Made by a program: the position numbers and the translations under genes. Shown here in pieces: positions 8,128 to 16,572 of a stretch of 64,000 nt of DNA. Within the stretch, counting starts at the first letter, position 1; each line of letters opens with the position of its first letter. The stretch is from NCBI RefSeq assembly GCF_028532725.1, contig NZ_JAQKGU010000003.1:310001-374000 (forward strand). The letters run 5' to 3'. Origin of the DNA: Desulfovibrio sp. Fe33 (GTDB lineage: Bacteria; Desulfobacterota; Desulfovibrionia; Desulfovibrionales; Desulfovibrionaceae). A model generated the notes under the pieces. The model was not told the origin of the DNA and made no database searches. It worked only from the letters and a program-made list of their open reading frames with translations.

Positions 8128-8694
8128 TTAAGCAGTGCCTTCTTCCGAGAAAATTTCGAATCCGCGGCGGACGTAGGCAATGCCGGAGAGGATGGTGGAA
8201 ATGGCGGTAACGGCCAGCAGCCCATTGATGATGAAGCCGTAATCCAGCTTGAAGGTGCGATGGATCATGACCGACACGACGAAAAGGATTTGGGCGGCCG
8301 TGTTGAATTTGCTGATCCAGATGGGCTTGATTCGGTTCTTCACGTCCACGCCGAGGAAAGCGAGCACGGCCAGGCCGCCGACGATAATCAGATCGCGGCT
8401 GACCACCAGGACGGCGAACCAGAAGGGAATCCATCCCTTGACCGCCAGACAGATGAAGGAAGTCACCAGCAGCGCCTTGTCGGCCAGGGGATCGAGCACT
8501 GCCCCGAGTTGCGTGCGCTGATTCCATATGCGGGCCAGGAAGCCGTCGAAGGCGTCGGTCAGACCGGCCACGGCGAACAGCATCCAGGCGAGATTGAAAT
8601 TCTCGCCCACGTAGGCCACGACGAAAAGCGGCGTCAACAGTATGCGGACGACGGTCAGAATATTGGGAACCGTCCAGATTGCGTCACGCGACAC
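8128..8694 (-). CDS. CDP-alcohol phosphatidyltransferase family protein
   Basis: This membrane enzyme of phospholipid head-group transfer has 188 residues and several hydrophobic helices. The family signature is intact: D-x2-D-G-x2-A-R, then G-x3-D-x3-D, read in DAFDGFLAR and LGAVLDPLAD. It is not the canonical PgsA, because a clearer PgsA is encoded at 53811-54401 and this protein has VSRDLIIVGG where PgsA has CRELAVTGMR. It could make phosphatidylglycerophosphate, cardiolipin (eukaryote-type synthase) or another lipid. The start is GTG at 8694. It is the third gene of a leftward run after two exported proteins. Confidence 0.8.
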   Translation of the reverse strand: MSRDAIWTVPNILTVVRILLTPLFVVAYVGENFNLAWMLFAVAGLTDAFDGFLARIWNQRTQLGAVLDPLADKALLVTSFICLAVKGWIPFWFAVLVVSRDLIIVGGLAVLAFLGVDVKNRIKPIWISKFNTAAQILFVVSVMIHRTFKLDYGFIINGLLAVTAISTILSGIAYVRRGFEIFSEEGTA

Positions 8695-8715
8695 GTTGCT
8701 CGTCCCCTCTCCCGC

Positions 8716-9621
8716 CTAGTCCTTGTTCCCTTCGGCCAGATGGAAACTCAAACCACGCTGGGGCAGAAAGGCATTGAGCTGCGTTTCCAGCCGGTTGCGG
8801 TTGACCACGGTAAGAGTCCAGGTGGCCCCGGCCCCGGTGGGCTGCATATCCATCTCCACAAGCTGCGCATTCTGCACGGCGGAATCCCAACCGTGCAGCA
8901 CGCGATCGAACTCCAGCACGCCATCGGCGGAGAACCAGCCGGAAACGGTCAGGGATTCGCCGCCTCCCCGCGCAGCCTTGGCCACGGGACGATTGAAGAA
9001 CCTCGGCCAGAGAGTGAACCAGGCCTGGGCCATGTCGCCGTTGAGGGCCAACCACTCCTCGCCGTTGTAGGACAGGCGGCATCGATAGACGCCCTTCTCG
9101 TCGCCCCGCTCCAGGGTGAACACCGGAGAGACTCCCTCGGCGGGTGCGATTCCGGTCAGTGCGATGAGATGGTGCAGGGCCAACAGCTCCTCGTCGGCAA
9201 GGTCTCCGGGCCAGACAACGGTGGCGGGCTGAGGCTGGGACAGGGTGGCGAAAAGCCCCATGGAGCCCAGGCTGTCGCGCAGGGTCCGGCGATCCACCCG
9301 CACGTCCATGGTCAGGTCCAGGCCTTCCGGGGTATTCTGAAAGGAGACGACCTTGTACCCCTGAATAAACGGCTCGGCGTGCCCCGCGAGATACTCCTTG
9401 AACAGAGCGGTACGCTCCTTGGAAAGCTTGCCCGAAAGCATGACCGAAGCCTCGTCCAGCACGGCCTGCGCGAACCCCTGCGAGCGGGCCTTTTCGCGTA
9501 GCTCGGGCTGGGACACGCCTTCCGCGGCGGGTTCGAACACCTGCACCTGACCGGCGAAGGCCTCGGGCCACGCGGTCAACAAGCAGCAGGCAACAGAAAA
9601 AATGAACAGCAATCTACGCAT
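8716..9621 (-). CDS. Exported hypothetical protein (DUF2066-like)
   Basis: Starting at the ATG 9621, the protein opens with a clear signal peptide (MRRLLFIFSVACCLLTAWPEAFAG). The mature part of about 278 residues begins with a helical AR..GFAQAVLDEASVMLSGKLSK segment and a β-rich remainder. The pattern faintly resembles DUF2066 periplasmic proteins; function is unknown. The start overlaps the stop of the upstream exported protein by 8 nt, with a GGGAGAGGG SD inside that gene, so the two are translationally coupled and probably work together. Confidence 0.7.
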   Translation of the reverse strand: MRRLLFIFSVACCLLTAWPEAFAGQVQVFEPAAEGVSQPELREKARSQGFAQAVLDEASVMLSGKLSKERTALFKEYLAGHAEPFIQGYKVVSFQNTPEGLDLTMDVRVDRRTLRDSLGSMGLFATLSQPQPATVVWPGDLADEELLALHHLIALTGIAPAEGVSPVFTLERGDEKGVYRCRLSYNGEEWLALNGDMAQAWFTLWPRFFNRPVAKAARGGGESLTVSGWFSADGVLEFDRVLHGWDSAVQNAQLVEMDMQPTGAGATWTLTVVNRNRLETQLNAFLPQRGLSFHLAEGNKD

Positions 9622-10546
9622 CGCCCTCTCCCTTGGCGGCTCCGGCCGCATCCCCGCTTTCTTGGCTGTTGTCCGGACGGTCCACCAGGATAACCACCCT
9701 GCATCCGTCCGCGACCGGGCCGGTCTTGGTCACAGCCCGGACAAGCCGGGCGTCGTCGGCCGCAATGACCACATCGGTCCGCCACGAACCGTAGGCGCTC
9801 AGCCCACGGACCATCAGCGGCCTGTCGCCGACACGCTCGGCCAGCACCTTGGGGTTGTCGCTGTCAGAATAGGCGACCATGCCCTTTTCCACCACGCTGT
9901 TCCGGCTGACGCCGTAATAACCGTAGGCTCCGTAACCGTCCTGGCCGAAAATGACCGGGGCCAGCGCCGGAGTGATCCCGAGTCCTCGGGCGTCGATGAC
10001 CACGCCGGTATAGCCGCGAGCGTCGCCGCCGACGGCTTCGGGCGCATCGCCGGGCAACTCCGGTCCCCTCGCCGTGGAAAGCTTGGGAGGAATGCCGCTC
10101 TGAAACTGAATGGTGGTGGGCAGAATAAGTTCGGCCAACTGTCCGCGAAGCCGTTCAGAGACGCGGATGGTGCCCGCCTCGTCGTAGAGGCCCGGTCCCC
10201 GATATAGGGAATTCTGGATGATGCCGCGCACCTGGGCGACGGCGTCGCTGTTCCCGGACAGAAAAGCGCGCACGGTCTGACGGCCGTCGATGCGCACGGA
10301 CATGACCATATCGAGAAGCTGTTTACGCGCCTGGGTCACGGCCGTACGCAGGGCCAGCGGGGAAAGCGCCGCGTTGGACTCGTCCGAAGACGCGCCCTCG
10401 ACGCCACGCGCCACGACCACCTCGCCGGTCCCCCAAGCGATGGAACCATTCGTCCCAACGGGCTGCACAAACCCGTCAAAGGCGAAAGTCGGCAGCGGTA
10501 AAAGCAAAAACGACAATATGATGGGAATAAATATTCGAAACGGCAT
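9614..10546 (-). CDS. Exported hypothetical protein, LPP20/FlgT-N-like
   Basis: The N-terminus (MPFRIFIPIILSFLLLPLPTFA) is a signal peptide. The mature protein has WGTGEVVVARGVEGA followed by a helix LRTAVTQARKQLLDMVMSVRIDG, a pattern seen in LPP20-type and FlgT N-terminal domains. A later segment (VVIDARGLGITPALAPVIFG) is a predicted β-strand region. No Cys lipobox is present. It is probably periplasmic or surface-linked. First gene of a three-gene leftward run; the promoter must lie in 10547-10703. Confidence 0.65.
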   Translation of the reverse strand: MPFRIFIPIILSFLLLPLPTFAFDGFVQPVGTNGSIAWGTGEVVVARGVEGASSDESNAALSPLALRTAVTQARKQLLDMVMSVRIDGRQTVRAFLSGNSDAVAQVRGIIQNSLYRGPGLYDEAGTIRVSERLRGQLAELILPTTIQFQSGIPPKLSTARGPELPGDAPEAVGGDARGYTGVVIDARGLGITPALAPVIFGQDGYGAYGYYGVSRNSVVEKGMVAYSDSDNPKVLAERVGDRPLMVRGLSAYGSWRTDVVIAADDARLVRAVTKTGPVADGCRVVILVDRPDNSQESGDAAGAAKGEGDA

Positions 10547-10703
10547 TTGGCAATTGTCCTGAAGTGTTCATGGCCTCGGGCGGCCGGAATGGCCAAGGCT
10601 TCATCCATGTATCGCGCTTGCCGCTTTTCTGCAAGCCGCTTGCCGCTGGGCGGGTCCGGTGCTACCCTGGTTCGGTTACGCAAATCAACTATCGGAGCGA
10701 GAC

Positions 10704-11192
10704 ATGCTTATCCATCTCATGCAGCACGGAGCCTGCCTTCCCAAGGAAGTCAATTTGAATCAGCCCCTGAGTCCGGTGGGTCGGGAACAAGTGGAGAAAT
10801 CCGCCAGGTCCGCGGCCATTCTCGGCCTGCGCTTCCAGCTCGTGGTGGCCAGCCCCAAGCTCCGCTCCTTCCAAACCGCCGAGATCATGGCCAAGCGAAC
10901 GGGCTACCCGGCCTCGCGCATAGTGGTCACGGACGCGGTCAAAGCCATGGCCCCGGCTTCGGAAGCCTTACGATTCATCAAAGAATACGATGGGCTGGAT
11001 TCCATTTTCATCGCCGGGCATCTGCCCTCGCTGGCCCTTCTGGCCTCGGCCATCCTGTCGCCGGCCAAAGGGGTGGACGTCCGAGTGGAAAACGGCGGGC
11101 TCATGCAGATCGCCCTTGAACCGGGCCAGGCAGCCGGGACCCTGAACTGGGCCATGACCCCGACGCAATTGGCCGTCCTGGCCGGGTGCTGA
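10704..11192 (+). CDS. SixA-like histidine phosphatase family protein
   Basis: The 162-residue protein has the phosphoglycerate-mutase-like fold of SixA phosphohistidine phosphatases. It shows MQHGACLP near the start, LSPVGREQVEKSA, ASPKLRSFQTAEIMA, and the second catalytic histidine in IAGHLPSLALLA. The usual RHG triad is QHG here, so the phosphate-binding arginine is replaced while the nucleophilic histidine stays. The substrate is unknown; SixA removes phosphate from Hpt domains. An SD (GGAG) is 6 nt before the ATG. Its TGA directly abuts the miaA stop (TGA/TCA) with no base between. Confidence 0.8.
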   Translation: MLIHLMQHGACLPKEVNLNQPLSPVGREQVEKSARSAAILGLRFQLVVASPKLRSFQTAEIMAKRTGYPASRIVVTDAVKAMAPASEALRFIKEYDGLDSIFIAGHLPSLALLASAILSPAKGVDVRVENGGLMQIALEPGQAAGTLNWAMTPTQLAVLAGC

Positions 11193-12122
11193 TCAACTCC
11201 GCTCGGACAGCCATGACTCCACGAGATCGGCAACGCCCTCGCCGTTGCCGGGCGCAAACCAGTGGATGCCCTCTTCCTTGTTGAACCAGGTGATCTGCCG
11301 CTTGGCATACGCCCGGGTGTTCTTCACCCAGTGCTCGCGTGCCTGAACCATGGTTGACCGGCCCCGCAGGAAGGCGAGAAGCTCGGCGCAACCGATGCCG
11401 GTCCAGCCCGGCGCGTCCGGGTCAGGGCAACGCTCGAAAGCCGCATGAGCCTCGTCCAGGGCTCCCAGGTCGAGCATCATGTCGATACGTTTCGCCAGAT
11501 GCGGCTCCAGGTCGTTCAGGGCGATGCGCATTCCCACCTTGAGGGCGTCGTATGGCGCCGGGGCGTGCTCGCTTTCGGTGTGCCACCAGGTCATGGTCCG
11601 GCCCGTGGCCAGGTGGACCTCGGCGGCACGGGCGTTGCGCTGGGTGTCGTTGGGGTGAATCTTGGCCGCGTAATCCGGATCGGAACGCGTCAACTCGGCG
11701 TGCAGGGCCTGAGGCCCCTCCTTGGCGATACGATCGAGAACCTGCCGACGAATCTCGGCGGGAATATTCGGTATGGGCGCAATACCGGACAGAAGCGAAC
11801 GGAGATAGAGGCCGGTGCCACCCACCAGAATGGGCAGTCGGCCCTCCCCGCGCACCGCCTCGATTGTATCCACGGCCAGCTCCACGAACCGCGCCGCGTT
11901 CATTTTCTCTTCCGTCGGCAGGAAGCCGTAAAGATGATGCGGGCAAGCGCCGCGCTCATCCTCGTCGGGCTGGGCAGTGATGATCGGGAAGTCCCGGTAT
12001 ACCTGGCGGGAATCAAAATTGATCACGGCGGCGGGCCGACGCCCTGCAATGGCGATAGCCGCCGCCGTCTTGCCCGTGCCGGTAGGCCCGAGCAGACAAA
12101 CTATGGGAGGCTTGCGGCTCAT
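11193..12122 (-). CDS. miaA: tRNA dimethylallyltransferase
   Basis: MiaA adds an isopentenyl group to A37 of tRNAs that read codons starting with U. The 309-residue protein has the P-loop GPTGTGKT, the DSRQVYRD motif that positions the tRNA base, GGTGLYLRSLL, and the RNARAAEV helix. The ATG at 12122 overlaps the coaD TGA (ATGA), implying coupled translation. It is last of MBL-rsmD-coaD-miaA and meets the sixA-like gene tail to tail. Confidence 0.95.
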   Translation of the reverse strand: MSRKPPIVCLLGPTGTGKTAAAIAIAGRRPAAVINFDSRQVYRDFPIITAQPDEDERGACPHHLYGFLPTEEKMNAARFVELAVDTIEAVRGEGRLPILVGGTGLYLRSLLSGIAPIPNIPAEIRRQVLDRIAKEGPQALHAELTRSDPDYAAKIHPNDTQRNARAAEVHLATGRTMTWWHTESEHAPAPYDALKVGMRIALNDLEPHLAKRIDMMLDLGALDEAHAAFERCPDPDAPGWTGIGCAELLAFLRGRSTMVQAREHWVKNTRAYAKRQITWFNKEEGIHWFAPGNGEGVADLVESWLSERS

Positions 12123-12646
12123 ATGTAGTGATTTTGTCCCCAGTCCTGGGGTTTGACGCCGTATTTGACGGAAAGGGCCGTGGCCACCGGGCCGGGCACC
12201 AAGCCGCGAATGTCCCCGCCGTACTGGGCCACTTCCTTGACGATGGTGGAACTCAGATACATCCACTTGAAGTCGGTCATCATGAACACGGTCTCGATAT
12301 CTCCCTTGAGCTTGCGGTTCATGAGCGCCATCTGGAACTCGTACTCGAAATCCGAAACCGCACGCAGCCCGCGCATGATGGACCCGGCCCCCCTGCTCTC
12401 CACGTAATCGATGAGCAGGCAATCAAAGGATTCCACTATAACCCTCGGCTCGTCGCGAAACACGTCCTTGGCCAGGGCGACCCGTTCGCCCACGGTCAGC
12501 AGCGTCTTCTTGGGCGTGCTTTCGGCCACCGCAAGAATGATGTTGTCGAAGACATTCAGCCCCCGGCGGGTCAGGCTCACGTGGCCCATGGTCAAAGGAT
12601 CGAAGGTGCCGGGGTACACGGCCAGCCTGGGGTTCATTTTCGCCAT
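12119..12646 (-). CDS. coaD: Phosphopantetheine adenylyltransferase
   Basis: CoaD makes dephospho-CoA from phosphopantetheine and ATP, the penultimate step of CoA synthesis. The 175 residues show the nucleotidyltransferase motif PGTFDPLTMGH, the MRGLRAVSDFEYEFQMALMN stretch and the SSTIVKEVA motif near the C-terminus. The ATG at 12646 has AGGA 7 nt upstream; a second ATG three codons on overlaps the rsmD stop. The pairing with rsmD is common in bacteria. Confidence 0.95.
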   Translation of the reverse strand: MAKMNPRLAVYPGTFDPLTMGHVSLTRRGLNVFDNIILAVAESTPKKTLLTVGERVALAKDVFRDEPRVIVESFDCLLIDYVESRGAGSIMRGLRAVSDFEYEFQMALMNRKLKGDIETVFMMTDFKWMYLSSTIVKEVAQYGGDIRGLVPGPVATALSVKYGVKPQDWGQNHYI

Positions 12647-13194
12647 ATCAAAATCCTGGTTTGACCGTATTCACGGTCGGTTAACAATTCCATTTCCCCG
12701 ACAGGGCCTTCCTGCGGGGCTTCCACGGAATTTTCCACTTCGGCCAGCACCAACGCTCCCTGCGCTATCCAGCCGTTTTCCAAAGCTTTCTCAAGAGCCG
12801 GAACAAGAAGATCATAGCCATAGGGCGGATCGATAAAAATCAGATCGAAGGGCTGATCCGGCCTTGCGGACAGTACACTGAATAGGTCTTTGCAAACCAC
12901 TCTGAAATGATTTTTATCGACTTTGAGGTCCGCCAGATTGCGGCGGATCAAGGCCGCGGCCTTGGGGCTCTTTTCGACAAACCAGGCCGTGGGCGCGCCC
13001 CGGCTGAGGCATTCGAGAGCCAGCGAGCCGGACCCTGCGAACATGTCGATAACCCTCGCATGGCCGAAGTCGACGCCCCTGGCCATGAGCATGGAAAAAA
13101 CCGATTCCCGCACCTTCATGGTGGCGGGCCGGTATCCCGGTCCCTCGCAGGTCAGAATCCTGCGCCCTTTGTATTGTCCACCAATAATCCGCAT
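12634..13194 (-). CDS. rsmD: 16S rRNA (guanine966-N2)-methyltransferase
   Basis: RsmD methylates G966 of 16S rRNA during 30S assembly. The 186 residues start MRIIGGQYKGRRI, have a SAM-binding motif DMFAGSGSLALECLSRGA, and the catalytic N6/N2-amino motif DPPYG. It starts 3 nt after the stop of the MBL RNase and overlaps coaD by 13 nt. Confidence 0.95.
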   Translation of the reverse strand: MRIIGGQYKGRRILTCEGPGYRPATMKVRESVFSMLMARGVDFGHARVIDMFAGSGSLALECLSRGAPTAWFVEKSPKAAALIRRNLADLKVDKNHFRVVCKDLFSVLSARPDQPFDLIFIDPPYGYDLLVPALEKALENGWIAQGALVLAEVENSVEAPQEGPVGEMELLTDREYGQTRILIWRK

Positions 13195-13197
13195 CGG

Positions 13198-14805
13198 CTA
13201 CATCTCGGAGACGAGCTCCACGATATTTCGGTTGATGTCAAGAAGCTTGTCGCGCAATTCCGCCTGATCGACCCAGGGGCGCTTCTCCACGTCCCGGATA
13301 CGATCGCGCAGCTCCCGGTAAAGATTCTCGGAATCGGCCAGCAGGAAATTCCAGTCCACGCGCGGCCGAGCCACTTCCATATCCACCACGGGCTGCAAGT
13401 CCTTGCCCGGCTCAAGATCAAGCACTTCCATATATTCGGGAATATGCACCACGAACCCGAACTTCTCGGTAATGAGCCTGGCGAACTCCTTCTGCACTTC
13501 GGCCTCGCCGTGGACAAGCAGGATCTTGATGGGCTTGCCCTGCATGGTGCCGAGCCAGTCCACGAGTTCGTCCTGTCCGGCATGGCCCGAGAACCCGTTG
13601 ATGGTGAAGACCTTGGCCTTGACCAGCACCTCTTCGCCGAAAATGGTTATCTTATCGGCCCCGTTGACGATCTTGCGGCCCGGCGTGCCCACGCCCTGCC
13701 AGCCCACGAAGACCACGCTGGCCCCGGGCCGCCACAGGTTGTGCTTGAGGTGATGCTTGACGCGGCCCGCATTGGCCATGCCGCTGGCCGAAATGATGAT
13801 GGCCGGGCCCTTCGACTCGTTGATGGCCTGGGACTGCTCACGGCTCTGGGTGAAATGCAGGTTGGGCAGATCCAGGGGATTTTCTCCGGCCTCGATGTAT
13901 TTCTGGGTCGCCGCATCGTAATATTCCGGATGCTTGCGGAATATCTCCGTGGCCCTGATGGCCAGCGGACTGTCCAGGTAAACGGGCATGTCGGCGGGCA
14001 GCTTGCCCTGCTTGCGGAGCAAGAACAGGGAATAGATGATCTGCTGGGAACGCTCCACGGCGAAAGCCGGAATCACCACTTTCTCGCCGTTGCCGTAACT
14101 ATAGGCGATGGCCTCGGCCAGCTCGTCCAGACTGCCTTCCGCGTCGACATGGTTGCGGTTGCCGTAGGTTGACTCCATGAAGAGGTAGTCGGCGCATTCC
14201 ATATCCGAAGGGTTGTTGACGATAAGCTGTTCCGGCCTGCCAAGATCACCGGAAAAGACGGCCTTGGTCATCTTGCCGTCCTCCTCGTACTCGATCTCGA
14301 TGAAGGCCGAGCCGAGGATGTGCCCGGCGTCCTTGTAGGTCACCTTGATGCCGGGGACGGGTTCGAAAGTCTTGGAATATTCAATGGGCGCGAACAGGGG
14401 CGTGGTCCGCTCCGCGTCGGCGATGGTGTAAAGCGGCTTTACCATGTCTCCGCCGGTCCGCCGCTGCTTGCGGTTGTCCCATTCCGCTTCCATTTCCTGA
14501 ATATGGGCGGAGTCAAGCAGCATTATTTCCAACAGGTCGCGGGTGGGCTCGGTGCAGTAGATGGGGTTGCGGTAGCCCTTGGCGACCAGAGCGGGCAAAA
14601 GCCCCGTATGATCGATGTGAGCGTGAGTGATAAGAATGAAATCCAGCTTCTTGGGACCGTAGGCGTCTATATTCCAGTTCCGTTTTTCTATTTCACGGTT
14701 GCCCTGGTGCATTCCACAGTCCACGGCGAAACGCCTGCCGCCGCATTCGAGGATGAAACAGGAACCACTAACGGTACGGGCGGCGCCCATGAAGGTGACT
14801 TTCAT
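13198..14805 (-). CDS. MBL-fold/β-CASP ribonuclease-like protein
   Basis: The 535-residue protein has the metallo-β-lactamase zinc motif THAHIDHTG, later ligands in DAGHILGSA and SGDLGRPE, and the β-CASP motifs around ESTYGNR, SASGMANAGRVKHHL and GFSGHAG. This is the CPSF73-like RNA nuclease architecture, seen in YhfI/TTHA0252-type bacterial proteins. A C-terminal helical extension of about 90 residues follows. The ATG at 14805 has GAGG about 7 nt upstream. It heads the run with rsmD, coaD and miaA, suggesting an RNA-maturation link. Confidence 0.9.
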   Translation of the reverse strand: MKVTFMGAARTVSGSCFILECGGRRFAVDCGMHQGNREIEKRNWNIDAYGPKKLDFILITHAHIDHTGLLPALVAKGYRNPIYCTEPTRDLLEIMLLDSAHIQEMEAEWDNRKQRRTGGDMVKPLYTIADAERTTPLFAPIEYSKTFEPVPGIKVTYKDAGHILGSAFIEIEYEEDGKMTKAVFSGDLGRPEQLIVNNPSDMECADYLFMESTYGNRNHVDAEGSLDELAEAIAYSYGNGEKVVIPAFAVERSQQIIYSLFLLRKQGKLPADMPVYLDSPLAIRATEIFRKHPEYYDAATQKYIEAGENPLDLPNLHFTQSREQSQAINESKGPAIIISASGMANAGRVKHHLKHNLWRPGASVVFVGWQGVGTPGRKIVNGADKITIFGEEVLVKAKVFTINGFSGHAGQDELVDWLGTMQGKPIKILLVHGEAEVQKEFARLITEKFGFVVHIPEYMEVLDLEPGKDLQPVVDMEVARPRVDWNFLLADSENLYRELRDRIRDVEKRPWVDQAELRDKLLDINRNIVELVSEM

Positions 14806-14972
14806 ACGTTGTCCTCGTGTTGGCATTCCATCCCGTTATCGAAGTAATAGCCCTTCCGAACGGGACAAAATCAGTGTAATGAAGCTTTCAGCGGAAACAG
14901 CATCCGCCGCCCGGACTACATGCCTTATAAACCGTATCCAGGCAACCTTGCCACGGAAACACAGGAGAACCA

Positions 14973-15632
14973 ATGATACATCGTTCCAAGCAATATCTCA
15001 TCGATGATCTGTCCATTCACGAGTCCTGGCGGCTCTTCAAGATCATGTCCGAAATTGTCGACGGTTTCGAAAACCTGTCCGAGATCGGCCCGGCCGTATC
15101 CGTGTTCGGCTCGGCCAGGGTCAAACCGGACGAACCGCTCTACCAGAAGACCGAGCAGCTGTCCAAGGCCCTGTCCGAAGCCGGATTTTCGGTCATAACC
15201 GGCGGCGGCCCGGGCTTGATGGAAGCCGGAAACAAGGGTGCGTTCGAGAACGACGGCGAATCCATCGGCCTGCACATCCACCTGCCCATGGAACAGAAGA
15301 GCAACGCGTTCCTGAACGTCAAGAGCGAATTCCGCTACTTCTTCATCCGCAAGCTCATGTTCATCAAGTATGCGCTGGCCTACGTTGCGCTGCCCGGCGG
15401 ATACGGCACCCTGGACGAGCTTTCCGAAGCCCTGGTGCTTATCCAGACCCACCGCATCAAGCCGTTCCCCATCGTACTCTTCGGCACCGAATTCTGGACG
15501 GGGCTCATCGACTGGTTCAGGGACCAGATGGTCTCCAACGGCTTCTGCAAGGCCGAAGACCTCGAATTGTTCATCGTCACGGACGACGTGAGCGAAGTAG
15601 TCAGCCACATCCGCAAGCACGTAATCGTCTAG
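14973..15632 (+). CDS. LOG-family protein (TIGR00730), possible nucleotide 5'-monophosphate phosphoribohydrolase
   Basis: The 219 residues show the lysine-decarboxylase-like Rossmann fold: SVFGSARV, GGGPGLMEAGNKGA and the hallmark PGGYGTLDE. LOG/PpnN proteins split nucleoside monophosphates into base and ribose-5-phosphate; some make cytokinin. About 40 extra residues at the N-terminus (IHESWRLFKIMSEIVDGFE) match the longer bacterial subgroup. An SD (AGGAG) lies 6 nt before the ATG. It is divergent from the MBL RNase gene. Confidence 0.85.
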   Translation: MIHRSKQYLIDDLSIHESWRLFKIMSEIVDGFENLSEIGPAVSVFGSARVKPDEPLYQKTEQLSKALSEAGFSVITGGGPGLMEAGNKGAFENDGESIGLHIHLPMEQKSNAFLNVKSEFRYFFIRKLMFIKYALAYVALPGGYGTLDELSEALVLIQTHRIKPFPIVLFGTEFWTGLIDWFRDQMVSNGFCKAEDLELFIVTDDVSEVVSHIRKHVIV

Positions 15633-15635
15633 CCC

Positions 15636-16538
15636 GTGACCGACAACCGGAAAGCCCTTCTCTTCGGCCTGGCCACGGTGACCATCTGGTCCACCGTGGC
15701 CTCGGCCTTCAAAATCGCCCTGCGCGGGCTGGACCCGCTCCAACTCCTGCTCTGCGCCTGCGCGGTTTCCATCGCGGCTCTGACGCTGATCCTGTCTTTC
15801 CAGGGAAAACTCGGCGAAATCCGACGAATGGGGCGCAGGGAAACCCTGCGTTGCGCCCTGCTCGGCGCGCTCAACCCGTTTCTCTACTACGCCATCCTGT
15901 TCAAGGCATACGACCTGCTGCCCGCCCAGGAAGCCCAGCCCATAAACTACACCTGGGCCGTGACGCTGTCCCTGCTGTCCGTGCCCCTGCTCGGCCAGAA
16001 ACTCTCTTTCAAGGACTTGGGCGCGATCGTCCTCAGCTACCTCGGCGTCGTGGTCATATCCACCCACGGCGACCCGTTCTCCATGCGCTTCTCCAGCCTG
16101 CCCGGCGTGGCCCTGGCCCTGGGCAGCACGATCATCTGGGCCGTCTACTGGATTTTCAACACCAGGAGCAAAGCCGACCCCATCGCCGGGCTGCTTCTCA
16201 GCTTCCTGACAGGCTTTCCGTTGATTCTGGCGGCCACGCTGCTCTTTTCCGAACTGCCGCCTCTGGAACCCCGCCCGCTCCTGGCCGCCGCATATGTGGG
16301 CCTCTTCGAAATGGGCATCACCTTCGCCCTCTGGCTCACGGCCATGAAATACGCAGCCAAGCCGTCGGGCGGCGGCACCGCCCGCGTGGCCAACCTCATT
16401 TTCCTTTCGCCCTTTCTCTCCCTGATCTTCATCCACTTCCTGGTGGGCGAAACCATCCACCCCGCCACCGTGGCGGGCCTAGCCTTCATCATCGCGGGCA
16501 ACGCCCTGATGCAGTACAGGCCCAAGAAACGCGCCTGA
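15636..16538 (+). CDS. EamA/DMT-family transporter
   Basis: The 300-residue inner-membrane protein has about ten hydrophobic helices in two EamA repeats, as in RhaT/YdcZ-type drug/metabolite transporters. A typical signature is the end of each half (AIVLSYLGVVVIS and AGLAFIIAGNALM). The substrate is unknown; amino acid or metabolite export is common in the family. The likely start is GTG at 15636, 3 nt after the LOG gene stop, so the two are one transcription unit. Confidence 0.85.
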   Translation: MTDNRKALLFGLATVTIWSTVASAFKIALRGLDPLQLLLCACAVSIAALTLILSFQGKLGEIRRMGRRETLRCALLGALNPFLYYAILFKAYDLLPAQEAQPINYTWAVTLSLLSVPLLGQKLSFKDLGAIVLSYLGVVVISTHGDPFSMRFSSLPGVALALGSTIIWAVYWIFNTRSKADPIAGLLLSFLTGFPLILAATLLFSELPPLEPRPLLAAAYVGLFEMGITFALWLTAMKYAAKPSGGGTARVANLIFLSPFLSLIFIHFLVGETIHPATVAGLAFIIAGNALMQYRPKKRA

Positions 16539-16572
16539 CCCGATTCGCCAGTGAGAAGGAATCCGCGCGCCG

